Shown here: positions 8,369-17,007 of the stretch, piece by piece
Layout of the letters: the number at the start of each line of letters is the position of its first letter
Numbering within the stretch: the first letter of the stretch is position 1
Assembly (NCBI GenBank): GCA_016790165.1
Contig: JAEUPL010000015.1
Span: forward strand, 1 to 39,188
Length of the DNA: 39,188 nucleotides
From: Burkholderiales bacterium
GTDB taxonomy: Bacteria; Pseudomonadota; Gammaproteobacteria; Burkholderiales; Casimicrobiaceae
Reading direction: 5' to 3'
The notes under the pieces: model-generated
Databases searched by the model: none
The model's input: the letters and a program-made list of their open reading frames with translations, nothing else
Told to the model about the DNA's origin: nothing
Position numbers and translations under genes: made by a program

Positions 8369-11287
8369 GTGCTGAAATCGCTTTTCTCGGGCACGCCAAA
8401 GTGGCAAAGCCCGAACGCCGACGAACGGCTGACCGCTGTGGCCGAACTGGCCGCAGAAGATCCCGCCCTCAACAACCTGCTCGCCAGCGACGCTGACGCA
8501 CGTGTTCGCGCCGCCGCGGCCGCGCGGACAGCAAGCATTGATGCGCTGCGCACCGCGCTCGCCGATGCCGACGCGTCAGTCCGCACCGCAGTCGCGGCGC
8601 GCTGGGCCAATCTGGCTGCCCCCGGCGACAATCTGCCGCTGGCCGTCGTTGCGGCTGCCGCGCGTGATGACGCGTCGGACGAGTGGAAAGCGGTGGCCGC
8701 ACGCGTTGCTCAGGGCGATCTGACCGCGTGGCTCGGATCCAACGCGAATGTCGCCAGCAAGCTGGACGCCATTGGCGCAAGCCAGGATGTCGTACAGCTC
8801 GAAAAATTGCATCTGCACTGGCGCGACCATGACAAGCGCCTGGGCAAAGCCTGCCACGATCGTGTGGCGGCGTTGCAAGCTCAGGACAAAGCCGCACAGG
8901 AAGCGGATGTGCTGCTGGCACAAATGCAAAGCTGGGTTGAGGCCGAGGAAGTACCGCTTTCACGCCTGGTTGATACGCAGCGCGCCTGGGCAAAGCTCGC
9001 GGTCGACGGCGAACGCAAGACGCGCTTTGACGGCATGCTCGCATCGCTGCAGCAACGTATGCAGAACGAGGCTGTCGCACGGCGCATGCATGAGGCGCTG
9101 GCAATGCAGGTTGCGGGGCTCTCGCTCAAGAGCAAGAAAGCGGCCGAACTTAGCCACGACGAACTGACTGCGCTGGCCACCGAGGCCACGCTCGCGCAAA
9201 GCTCGCCCGTGCTGGACGCGGGCCTTGCGCAACAACTGCAGGCGGTGCACGCCGCCATCGCCACTGAGCAGCAACTGCGCGAGCGCAATGCCGCTGGCGA
9301 AGCGCTGCTGGCAGCCCTTCCGGTCGCTCCGGTTGCACCTGCAACCCTGAAGCGTCCGCGCAAAGAGCCGACGAAAGAGGCAACCAAGGCGACACCGCAA
9401 TCGTCGACGGCCGCAGCCGCTGATGCTGGGTCCACGTCCGACGCGGCGAAGCAGCCCGATACCGAACCGGCGACGAATGATCTACCCGCAGCGCCAACAC
9501 CTGAGGCGAACGTCGCGCCGACGCCGCCGGATGCAGCCGCAGAGCCGACCACGACGCCCGCGATGGACGGGAGCCAGGTCGAAACCGTTGTCCCCGACTT
9601 ACCCGTGGCGTCGACGAACACCGAGCCCACCGCGGCCTCGGCCGCAACCGACGACGCAGCGCACGAGGCGTTTTCACGCGCACAATCGGACTATCGCGCC
9701 GCCCATGACGAATGGAAAACACGCTGGGCAGCCTGGCTCGGCACGGTGGACGCCACGACGCGCGAACACTTCGAGAAGCGCCTGCATGCCTTGGAAAAGC
9801 CAGCCCACGTCAAGCCGGAACGTCAGGCGGTAGCACGCGCGGACGATGCCGATCTGGCCGCGGCCAATGAAGCGCTCAACAAACTTGCGGAACTGGTTGC
9901 TGCGGGGGATGTGCGCGGCTCGCGCCAAGCCGCGACCCGGCTGTTCCAGCAGTTCACGGCAAAGCGCTATCCCAAGCTTGAAGAGCAGCGACTCAACGAA
10001 TTGGACGGCGAAGTCAAGCGACTCGAAAGCTGGCTCAAATGGAGTGACGGTCAGGCGCGTGATGGCCTGATCGCACGCGCCGAGGCGCTCAAAGCCAATC
10101 CGCTGCCGGTCGATGCCTTGGCCAAGGAAGTTCGCGCCATTCAGGACGAATGGAAAGCGCTGGACAAGAAGAACGGCGGCGCGCCGAAACCGAAATGGGA
10201 CAAGTTCAACGCGCTGTGCAAAGAAGCCTACGCACCTGCCAAGGCGCACTTCGACACCCTGCGCAAGCAACGCAACGAAAACGCATCGGGCCGTGAAAAA
10301 ATCATCGAAGCGATGAGTGCACTCGGTGACGAAGCCGCGGCACCGCTGGCCGAGGGCCAAACTCGCGACTGGCTTGACCTCGAACGACGCAAGTCGGCCT
10401 TGTTCGACCAATGGAAAAAGGGCGGTGGCGTTGCCAACGCGGCGTGGAAAGCGCTCGACGAAAAGTTTGAAACCGCGCTCAAGAAACTCGATGGCGCGAT
10501 GGACGGGGTGCGGGAGCCCGAAATCGCGCGCCGCAAGCGCCTCATCGCGCAGGCAGAGGAGCTCGCCAAAGCCACCCCGTCACGCGAAACCACGGACGCC
10601 ACTATCGCCCTGCAACGACGCTGGAATGGCGAACGACCGATCGGGCTGCCGCACCTTCGCCGCAAGGACGAGCAGCGGCTCTGGGACGAATTCAAGAAGC
10701 ACACCGACGCTGTGTTCAAAGCACGCGACGCGCAGCGCGATCAGGTCAAAGCGCAGTTTTCTGAAGCCACCAAAGCCCGCTTCGCCGTGATCGACGAGGC
10801 CAAGGCCCTCGCCGGGGGTGACGACGCCAAAGCGATTGATTCCGGCATCGCGGCCGTACGTACCAAGTGGCGCAATCTGCCTTTCGTGGAACGCGAAAAG
10901 GCGCGCGACTTCGAACGCAAGTTCGATGACGCCGTGGCCGCCGCCCGCAAGCGCGCTACGGTGCTCTCGCGCGGTTCGGTGATCGAAGCGATGAAGAACA
11001 CGTTGGCGGGCATTACCGCGACCGACACGGCGGACAAGACGGCCGCTGCGCTGGTCATCGACGCCGAGCTGATCGCCGGCATTGATTCACCGACCGAAAT
11101 CGCCGCCGCACGGCGCATGCAGCAGCTGCGCTGGCTCTCCGAACGCCGTCAGTTGCCCACCGCGCCCGACGCCAAGATCACGGCAATCCGAACGCTGCTC
11201 GGCGCCTTCAACGCTACCGGCGCCAAAATTACGCTCGGTGAACGTGAGCGCCTTACCCGGGCAATTGAATCCGTCGGCGCGGCGTAG
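8369..11287 (+). CDS. DUF349 domain-containing coiled-coil protein
   Basis: A 972-residue, highly charged, alanine-rich helical protein with no signal peptide. The first 90 residues look HEAT-like (repeated SDADARVRAAAA and ADADASVRTAVA patterns). Residues about 320-445 are a low-complexity Ala/Thr/Pro linker. The second half carries repeated helical units with conserved Trp, such as VRAIQDEWKALDKK and LDLERRKSALFDQWKKGGG, characteristic of DUF349. The function of the family is unknown; the architecture suggests a scaffold. GTG at 8369 is the start that fits the family N-terminus. It is followed after 20 bases by the RpfE-like gene and recJ, so it is likely the first gene of that operon. Confidence 0.85.
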   Translation: MLKSLFSGTPKWQSPNADERLTAVAELAAEDPALNNLLASDADARVRAAAAARTASIDALRTALADADASVRTAVAARWANLAAPGDNLPLAVVAAAARDDASDEWKAVAARVAQGDLTAWLGSNANVASKLDAIGASQDVVQLEKLHLHWRDHDKRLGKACHDRVAALQAQDKAAQEADVLLAQMQSWVEAEEVPLSRLVDTQRAWAKLAVDGERKTRFDGMLASLQQRMQNEAVARRMHEALAMQVAGLSLKSKKAAELSHDELTALATEATLAQSSPVLDAGLAQQLQAVHAAIATEQQLRERNAAGEALLAALPVAPVAPATLKRPRKEPTKEATKATPQSSTAAAADAGSTSDAAKQPDTEPATNDLPAAPTPEANVAPTPPDAAAEPTTTPAMDGSQVETVVPDLPVASTNTEPTAASAATDDAAHEAFSRAQSDYRAAHDEWKTRWAAWLGTVDATTREHFEKRLHALEKPAHVKPERQAVARADDADLAAANEALNKLAELVAAGDVRGSRQAATRLFQQFTAKRYPKLEEQRLNELDGEVKRLESWLKWSDGQARDGLIARAEALKANPLPVDALAKEVRAIQDEWKALDKKNGGAPKPKWDKFNALCKEAYAPAKAHFDTLRKQRNENASGREKIIEAMSALGDEAAAPLAEGQTRDWLDLERRKSALFDQWKKGGGVANAAWKALDEKFETALKKLDGAMDGVREPEIARRKRLIAQAEELAKATPSRETTDATIALQRRWNGERPIGLPHLRRKDEQRLWDEFKKHTDAVFKARDAQRDQVKAQFSEATKARFAVIDEAKALAGGDDAKAIDSGIAAVRTKWRNLPFVEREKARDFERKFDDAVAAARKRATVLSRGSVIEAMKNTLAGITATDTADKTAAALVIDAELIAGIDSPTEIAAARRMQQLRWLSERRQLPTAPDAKITAIRTLLGAFNATGAKITLGERERLTRAIESVGAA

Positions 11288-11306
11288 TGCCCGCCGCTAG
11301 CGCGCG

Positions 11307-12311
11307 GTGCGTCACAACGTATTTCTGCCGTTCTCGTTGCCTCGCGATGACACAACGCTAAAGGCGTTGTGTCGTGGACTCCCGGAGCACCGAGACCTCG
11401 CTGTATTGTTCCGCAACGCAACGCTATCACCTACGGTCGGCAGCTGGAGCGATGCCGAGCGCGAAGCCCTGGGCGGGGGCGAGCGCGATTTGCAGGATGC
11501 ATTGCGGCTGCTACCGTACTCGCCAGCCGAAGCCCACGCCGGAGAATTGAAGACGGTCGCGATTGCGTCGCCGATGTCCGCAACGCTCGGGCTGACTGAT
11601 TTGACGCCGCTCGACGCCAGTCGTCTCGCGCTCGACGACAGTGACGCCAGGGCCCTGTGTACCGCCTGCGATGCACATCTGGCAAACGAAGGCGTTCGCC
11701 TGACATTTGTAGACAGTCAGCACTGGCTCGTTTCCATCAATGAAATCGTCTCGGCGCTCACAGAGCGGCCAGACTGGATCACCGGTGAACCGCTTCGGCC
11801 CAACCTGCCACGCGGCGCCGACGCGCGGCGCGTAGAACGGTGGATGAACGAGCTGCAGATGCTGCTCTACACCCACCCGGTCAATGTCGCTCGCGAAGAC
11901 CGCGGCCTGCCACCGATCAACGTCGTCTGGTTGTGGGCGTTTTCGACAGTTTCTGGTGGCGATACCGTTCGTGGTGCCCCTTCGACAAGCTCAGGGGTAA
12001 ACGCTGAACTCACCGCTCGCTCCGTTCACGGTGAGCTTATCGAACGACGTTCCGACATGGCGTCTATCACCACCTTCGCGCAGGCCTTTCGCAACGGCGA
12101 CCTCCCGGCGTGGCAGCTCGCATGGTCTGCGCATTCCAGCTCGCTCTTGCAGGCGAACCAGATCATCCTCGGTGACGCACACCCGCGTCTGAAACTCACG
12201 CCCCATGTGCCGGGGTGGCTGCAAACCGTGCGCGCGCGATTTGCCCGACCACCCACGCTCGCCGCCGTGCTCGGCGATCTGCATGCCCGCGCTCGGGAAT
12301 TGTCGTCATGA
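11307..12311 (+). CDS. RpfE-like conserved protein encoded upstream of recJ
   Basis: A 334-residue cytosolic protein of the family annotated RpfE or, without clear basis, phosphoglycerate mutase, found next to recJ in beta- and gammaproteobacteria. The stretch RWMNELQMLLYTHPVNVARE and the following RGLPPINVVWLWAFSTV is the conserved core. The biochemical role is unknown. It begins with GTG at 11307, and its stop overlaps the recJ start as ATGA, so the two are translationally coupled. Residues about 220-248 are encoded by a palindromic intergenic-type repeat sitting in frame inside the gene (see 11965-12050). This stretch looks unrelated to the rest of the protein and probably forms a surface loop. 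Confidence 0.8.
   Translation: MRHNVFLPFSLPRDDTTLKALCRGLPEHRDLAVLFRNATLSPTVGSWSDAEREALGGGERDLQDALRLLPYSPAEAHAGELKTVAIASPMSATLGLTDLTPLDASRLALDDSDARALCTACDAHLANEGVRLTFVDSQHWLVSINEIVSALTERPDWITGEPLRPNLPRGADARRVERWMNELQMLLYTHPVNVAREDRGLPPINVVWLWAFSTVSGGDTVRGAPSTSSGVNAELTARSVHGELIERRSDMASITTFAQAFRNGDLPAWQLAWSAHSSSLLQANQIILGDAHPRLKLTPHVPGWLQTVRARFARPPTLAAVLGDLHARARELSS
11965..12050. repeat. REP-like palindromic repeat inside the RpfE-like gene
   Basis: Arms TTCGACAAGCTCA (11981-11993) and TGAGCTTATCGAA (12032-12044) are inverted copies with one mismatch, 38 bases apart. Each is flanked by related CCGTTCGTGGTG and CCGTTCACGGTG blocks. The core CCTTCGACAAGCTCAGG is familiar from dispersed palindromic repeats that are usually intergenic in GC-rich proteobacteria. 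Here it is read through without a stop. Confidence 0.75.
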
Positions 12312-14059
12312 CACGGTCCCCCGTACTGCGGCAACGCGTGGTAGATACGGTGGCAGAGCAGGCGCTCCGCAGCAGTGGTTTCTCTCCCCTGTTCGCCCGG
12401 CTCTATGCTGCGCGCGGTATTCAGACAGCGACAGACATCGAATGGAAGTTATCGCAGCTCCCATCGCCCGCCTTGATGAGAGGTATGGACGTTGTTTGCG
12501 ATCGCCTGATTCGTGCCATCCAGCAGCGCGAACGCATGCTCATCGTGGCGGACTATGACGCCGATGGCGCCACGGCGTGTGCGGTGGGCCTGCGTGGCCT
12601 GCGCGCGATGGGGGCTGAGGTCGGTTACATCGTTCCGAATCGTTTCGAGTATGGCTATGGCCTCACGCCCGAAATTGTCACGTTGGCGGCGCGAGAATCG
12701 CCCAGCGTGATCATTACCGTCGATAACGGGATCGCGAGCGTCGATGGCGTGGCAGCCGCACGTTCGAGAGGCATTGACGTCGTGGTGACTGACCATCATT
12801 TGCCCGGCGACACGCTGCCGGACACCCCCGCCATCGTCAACCCCAATCAGCCGGGTTGTCCGTTTCCGAGCAAGGCGATCGCTGGTGTGGGCGTCATGTT
12901 CTACGTGCTACTCGCGTTGCGTGCACAGCTGCGCGAACACGGAACGTTCTCGGCTGCGACACAGCCGGACCTGAATCAGTTGCTTGACCTGGTTGCGCTA
13001 GGCACGGTGGCCGATGTGGTGCCGCTAGACACAGTGAACCGCCGTCTGGTCGAGGCGGGGCTGCGTCGCATGCGCGAGGGCCGGGCCTGCGTCGGCATCA
13101 ACGCCTTGTTCGACGTTGCCAAACGCGATGCACACAAAGCCACCGCCTATGACCTCGGGTTTATGCTCGGCCCGCGCATTAACGCCGCCGGCCGCCTGGA
13201 TGACATCTCACTCGGCATTGAATGCCTGAGCACGGACGATCCCGCGCGCGCCGTCGATATCGCCATCGAACTGGACCGCCTGAATCGCGAACGCAAAGGT
13301 ATTGAGGCGGGCATGCGTGACGAGGCCGACCAGATGCTGGCGCGCAATGCAAGCGCCAACGCAGGTACTGCCGACATGACCGCGCCAGCGGACACACCGC
13401 CTGCTACGCATTACAGCATCGTAGTAAGTGACCCGACCTGGCATCAGGGCGTCGTCGGCATCGTGGCCGGGCGCTTGCGCGAGAAACATCACCGCCCGAC
13501 GATAGTGTTTGCGCCAGGCAGTGAAGGCGAACTCAAGGGCTCGGGCCGCTCCATTCCGGGCTTTCATTTGCGTGACGCGCTGGATCTTGTCTCCAAACGG
13601 GTGCCTGGTCTGATGCGCAAGTTTGGCGGGCACGCGATGGCGGCCGGGCTCACGATGGACGAGGCGAATTTCGACGCGTTCGCCAAAGCGTTTGAACAGG
13701 TTGCGCGCGAATCGCTGACGCTGGCTGACCTGGAGCAACGCGTCGAGAGCGACGGCAGTTTCAGTCTCGATGAATTCGATTTCGCCACGGCGGAGGCATT
13801 GCACAAGCATGTCTGGGGACAAGCATTTCCGGCGCCGCTGTTCGACGACGAATTCACCGTCATGGATGCCCGGATTGTCGGGATGAAACACACCAAACTC
13901 CGGCTCAAGCGTGGCGGCCGAATCTTCGACGCCATCCGTTTCGGCATCACTGAGCCACCGCCGCAACCCATGCGCGCGGCCTATCGCGTCTCTCTCTCGG
14001 AGTATCAGGGGACGCAGCGGCTCGAGTTGATTGTTGAACAGTGGTGGGCCGTAAGTTAG
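12308..14059 (+). CDS. recJ: Single-stranded-DNA-specific 5-prime exonuclease RecJ
   Basis: A 583-residue DHH-family nuclease that degrades single-stranded DNA 5-prime to 3-prime in RecFOR recombination and mismatch repair. Motif I is DYDADG at 82-87 and the DHH motif (TDHHLPGD) is at 162-164; both bind the catalytic metals. DHHA1 follows with the GSGRSIPGFHLRDAL stretch and GGHAMAAGLT, and the C-terminal OB domain closes the protein. The start is fixed by the ATGA overlap with the preceding gene; an upstream in-frame ATG at 12215 would give an unrelated N-terminus. The stop overlaps the convergent YjbR-like gene by four bases. Confidence 0.96.
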   Translation: MTRSPVLRQRVVDTVAEQALRSSGFSPLFARLYAARGIQTATDIEWKLSQLPSPALMRGMDVVCDRLIRAIQQRERMLIVADYDADGATACAVGLRGLRAMGAEVGYIVPNRFEYGYGLTPEIVTLAARESPSVIITVDNGIASVDGVAAARSRGIDVVVTDHHLPGDTLPDTPAIVNPNQPGCPFPSKAIAGVGVMFYVLLALRAQLREHGTFSAATQPDLNQLLDLVALGTVADVVPLDTVNRRLVEAGLRRMREGRACVGINALFDVAKRDAHKATAYDLGFMLGPRINAAGRLDDISLGIECLSTDDPARAVDIAIELDRLNRERKGIEAGMRDEADQMLARNASANAGTADMTAPADTPPATHYSIVVSDPTWHQGVVGIVAGRLREKHHRPTIVFAPGSEGELKGSGRSIPGFHLRDALDLVSKRVPGLMRKFGGHAMAAGLTMDEANFDAFAKAFEQVARESLTLADLEQRVESDGSFSLDEFDFATAEALHKHVWGQAFPAPLFDDEFTVMDARIVGMKHTKLRLKRGGRIFDAIRFGITEPPPQPMRAAYRVSLSEYQGTQRLELIVEQWWAVS

Positions 14060-14400
14060 CACTGTGAAATCGCTACACCCGACTTTTGCAACGCTTTCGG
14101 CGCTTTGGCTCTCCACGCTTGCAGAATCAGGTCGTGCACCGCGTCGGCATTCGCGTCGGCAAGGTTGACGCGCACGCCAGCCACCTTGTTGCCCCAGAGT
14201 AGCTTCTCCACAAACGCAGGGTAAAGAATCAGCGCTTTCTCGCGCGCTTCGTCTGGCACGAACACGTGGATGTGCGTGGCGTCAGGAGGCACAGTCACAA
14301 ATATCTTTTTCTTCACCCGAAACGACGCATAGTGAAAGTGCGGCGCCTCGACCGCCTCGGGCAGTGACAGCGCGTAGCGACGTACGGCAGTGATATCCAT
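14056..14400 (-). CDS. MmcQ/YjbR-family protein
   Basis: A 114-residue small protein of the MmcQ/YjbR (CyaY-like fold) family, often called a DNA-binding protein from structural resemblance; its function is not established. The conserved N-terminus (VRRYALSLPEAVEAPHF) and the FRVKKKIFVTV strand pair are visible. It converges on recJ with a four-base overlap and is divergent from imuA. The LexA box at 14461-14480 lies 61-80 bases upstream of its start, so co-control by LexA is possible but not shown. Confidence 0.85.
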   Translation of the reverse strand: MDITAVRRYALSLPEAVEAPHFHYASFRVKKKIFVTVPPDATHIHVFVPDEAREKALILYPAFVEKLLWGNKVAGVRVNLADANADAVHDLILQAWRAKAPKALQKSGVAISQC

Positions 14401-14460
14401 GCCGCGAAGATAGCGATACGTCCGGCCTTCGACAAGGCAGCGGCTTGCATTTCCAAAAAA

Positions 14461-14480
14461 TACTGTATAAACTTACAGTT
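14461..14480 (+). promoter_or_regulatory. LexA (SOS) operator of the imuA-imuB-dnaE2 cassette
   Basis: TACTGTATAAACTTACAGTT matches the E. coli-type LexA consensus TACTGT-N8-ACAGTA at all but the last base; the CTGT and ACAG half-sites are perfect and spaced by eight bases. It abuts the imuA ATG. The embedded TATAAA (14466-14471) could be the -10, which would place the transcript start at or within a few bases of the ATG. Confidence 0.92.
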
Positions 14481-15437
14481 ATGGACGCCGTGTTTTATCG
14501 CCACCTGACCGACAGCCACCCGTTGTTGCGGGAGCATGTGCGGATGGGCGAGTCACTGGGCACCTTGTCAGCCATGAACGCAAGCGTGCCGCCAGCGGGC
14601 ATTGCCAGCGGCTTTGCCGTACTGGATGCCTTTTTGCCCTGGCGCGGTTGGCCCCCCAGCGCCATGACTGAAATCATGACCGATATGCCCGGCTGCGGCG
14701 AATTGTCTCTGCTGATGCCAGCCATGGCACGACTGACTCAGCAAAAACGTCCGATCCTGTGCATTGGTGCACCACACGAATTGTTCGGGCCCGCATTACT
14801 GCAGGCGGGTATTGACCCGGCTTTTGTTACCCAGATTCACCCTGCCCCCTCCTCCTCAACCCATCAAAGAGAAAACCTATGGGCCACCGAACAAGCTTTG
14901 CGAACCGGTTTGCCGGGTATGGTCGTGCTCTGGAGCCCGCCTCGCGCCACGCTGGCTCCAGAAATCTTGCGTCGTCTGCATCTGGCCTGCATGTCAAGCC
15001 AGTCGACCATCGGTCAGTCGGGCTCACCAACACCCGCGACGATGCTGATTCATTTTCGTGGCGCTGGTTCCATGTCGCAGCCCTCACCGGCCTGGTTGCG
15101 CTTTGGCTATGCGGCGGATGACCGTCATATTCGCTTGCAAGTGCTCAAGTGCAGGGGTCGGGAGTTGACACGACCGTTGATTACCCTTGATCGAGCCGCT
15201 GTGCAAGATCGACTATTCGGGCAGCTGCGCGCTGCCCGGTGGCTCGACAACATGATTGAATTTGGTACCACAGCCCTCGTCGACGTTGTCGCAGCCAGCC
15301 AGTGCACTGATGACGCTCTGGAGACGATCGCCAGTCAAGCCACGGCCAGCATGCAGCGGCAACCCAACGATCCAAACCGTCTGACTGCCGGAGCGATCAC
15401 CGGCCTGGATGCCCCGCGGGTTCTCGCGTCGCATTGA
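14481..15437 (+). CDS. imuA: SOS mutasome accessory protein ImuA
   Basis: A 318-residue RecA/SulA-like protein that accompanies ImuB and DnaE2 in SOS-induced mutagenic translesion synthesis. Recognisable segments are the N-terminal GFAVLDAFLPWRGWPPSAMTE block, the LCIGAPHELFGPALLQAGID region and the later ALRTGLPGMVVLWSPPRATL. The start at 14481 is chosen because the earlier in-frame ATG at 14445 would place the LexA operator inside the coding sequence. There is no Shine-Dalgarno before 14481, and the likely -10 lies only 10-15 bases upstream, so the message may be nearly leaderless. imuB follows after 48 bases. Confidence 0.9.
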   Translation: MDAVFYRHLTDSHPLLREHVRMGESLGTLSAMNASVPPAGIASGFAVLDAFLPWRGWPPSAMTEIMTDMPGCGELSLLMPAMARLTQQKRPILCIGAPHELFGPALLQAGIDPAFVTQIHPAPSSSTHQRENLWATEQALRTGLPGMVVLWSPPRATLAPEILRRLHLACMSSQSTIGQSGSPTPATMLIHFRGAGSMSQPSPAWLRFGYAADDRHIRLQVLKCRGRELTRPLITLDRAAVQDRLFGQLRAARWLDNMIEFGTTALVDVVAASQCTDDALETIASQATASMQRQPNDPNRLTAGAITGLDAPRVLASH

Positions 15438-15485
15438 TCAACAGATCCTCCGTCGAATCAGTCGATCGAAACCATTTCGCCGCTC

Positions 15486-16931
15486 ATGTGGCTCGCGCTT
15501 TACGTGCCCGGCCTGCCTTTGCAGGCCTTCTCCCGAGAGTTGGCACGATCCGCACCTGTCGTCGTATTTGATCGATTCGGACGACGCGATGTTGTCATAG
15601 CGCGCAATCGGGTTGCAGCTGCGCTTGGCATCAAGCTTCACTGCACACTCGCCGAAGCCCACGCACTGAGCGCAGCACTCATCGCGTTACCACGAGCAGC
15701 CGAGCGCGAGCGTGCCACGCTGCACCGGCTCGCCGATGCGCTGGCAACACTGACGCCGAACATTCATGTCAGCGCCGATTTCGGTTTGCTGCTCGATGTT
15801 GCCGCGTCACTGACCTTGCACGGTGGTGCTGAGGCCTTGTTGCAGCACGCGATCAAACGCATTGAGGCGCACCCCTTGCGGGTGCACTGCGTACTGGCGC
15901 CGACCGCGCGTGGCGCTCGCTGGCTGGCCACAGCGCACCGTCAATTGTGTGTGCCTGGACGCATTGATGAGTGGCTGGATGATTTGCCGCTGGCTTGCAT
16001 GGACATTCCGCGATCGCTCATCGCTGAATTGCGTGAACTCAATCTGCATCACCTCGCTGCCGTACGCCGCCTCGACCCGGCGGAGCTCAATCAACGCTTC
16101 GGGGTTGAGCTTACCAATGCACTCGATCAAGCCTATGGCGTCGTCACCGAATCGCTGTGTTTTCGGGACGCATCTCCACGTTTTCACGAGTATGTCGAAT
16201 TTCTCGATCTGGCCCGCGAGCAGGCCCATTGGTGGCCGGGCGCAGTCATATTGTTGCGTCAGTTACACGAGTTTCTTCGCCTGCATGTTCGCCACGCACG
16301 GGCATTGCAACTCAAGTTTTCGAATGGACAACAGCAAAGCACCGAACTCACGCTGGTATCCGCGCACGGCAGCCATCATGTCAACGAATGGCTGCGCCTG
16401 CTCGAAGTCCGCCTCGAACGACAGCCGATTACGCATGAGCTATCGCGCATTGACCTGGTGTGCACAGAACTCGATCACGCTGAAGTTCACGAGTTCGATT
16501 TCTTCGATCACGGAAAAACACATCAACTGATCTGGCAGTCCCTGCTTGACCTGATGTCTTCGCGGCTTGGTCAGGCGCACATTGTGATCAGGCCGCGTTA
16601 TCCCCACAACGCTGTGCCCGAATCGCAATCAATGGCGGATACAGTCCGCGCTGTCGCCTCAGATGCATATCATGCATCCACGTCGGCGCTGCGCCCGCCA
16701 TGGCTGGTAGACCCCCCGCGCCCGCTGAATGCGACCGCGCTACAGCGATTGCGCCATGCTTTCAACCGTCGACAGCCTGAGCGCATTGTGTTCGCCTGGA
16801 ATGGTTGCTACGGCGACACCTCGGCTGTGTGCCGCGACTACTACATCGCAGCCGCTGACCATCACAGTTACTGGTGGATATTCCGCGACCGACGGACCGA
16901 CCGTTGGTTTCTACACGGCATTTTCGCCTGA
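15486..16931 (+). CDS. imuB: Y-family polymerase-like protein ImuB
   Basis: A 481-residue member of the DinB/Y-family fold. ImuB proteins lack the acidic catalytic residues and serve as the adaptor that binds the beta clamp, ImuA and DnaE2. Here too the palm motif that reads SIDEAYLD in Pol IV is replaced by SADFGLLLDVAASL, so polymerase activity is unlikely. The N-terminus (MWLALYVPGLPLQAF) and the C-terminal segment from RPPWLVDPPRPL to RTDRWFLHGIFA are typical of ImuB. It lies between imuA and dnaE2 in the standard order. Base composition across the cassette looks less GC-rich than the flanking genes. Confidence 0.93.
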   Translation: MWLALYVPGLPLQAFSRELARSAPVVVFDRFGRRDVVIARNRVAAALGIKLHCTLAEAHALSAALIALPRAAERERATLHRLADALATLTPNIHVSADFGLLLDVAASLTLHGGAEALLQHAIKRIEAHPLRVHCVLAPTARGARWLATAHRQLCVPGRIDEWLDDLPLACMDIPRSLIAELRELNLHHLAAVRRLDPAELNQRFGVELTNALDQAYGVVTESLCFRDASPRFHEYVEFLDLAREQAHWWPGAVILLRQLHEFLRLHVRHARALQLKFSNGQQQSTELTLVSAHGSHHVNEWLRLLEVRLERQPITHELSRIDLVCTELDHAEVHEFDFFDHGKTHQLIWQSLLDLMSSRLGQAHIVIRPRYPHNAVPESQSMADTVRAVASDAYHASTSALRPPWLVDPPRPLNATALQRLRHAFNRRQPERIVFAWNGCYGDTSAVCRDYYIAAADHHSYWWIFRDRRTDRWFLHGIFA

Positions 16932-17007
16932 GCACTCCGTCTCCCGCCTCTGTGGGAAGCAAACAAGTCGCCTGGCTGCACTTACAACCCGATCAGCGTG
17001 TCACCCC

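Noticed and set aside
11319-11348. GTATTTC near the start of the RpfE-like gene as another regulon promoter
   Set aside because: After 15 bases the sequence is CTCGCGAT, not CTCTGTYG, and it lies inside the coding region.
14423-14440. CCTTCGACAAGGCAG near imuA as a second copy of the REP-like repeat
   Set aside because: Only the first ten or so bases match and there is no inverted partner.
14445-14480. Earlier ATG for imuA
   Set aside because: It would translate the LexA operator and lies at or upstream of the probable promoter.
16729-17007. Upstream extension of dnaE2 overlapping imuB
   Set aside because: The extra 93 residues do not resemble DnaE2, while imuB is conserved to its end; homology starts at GTG 17008.
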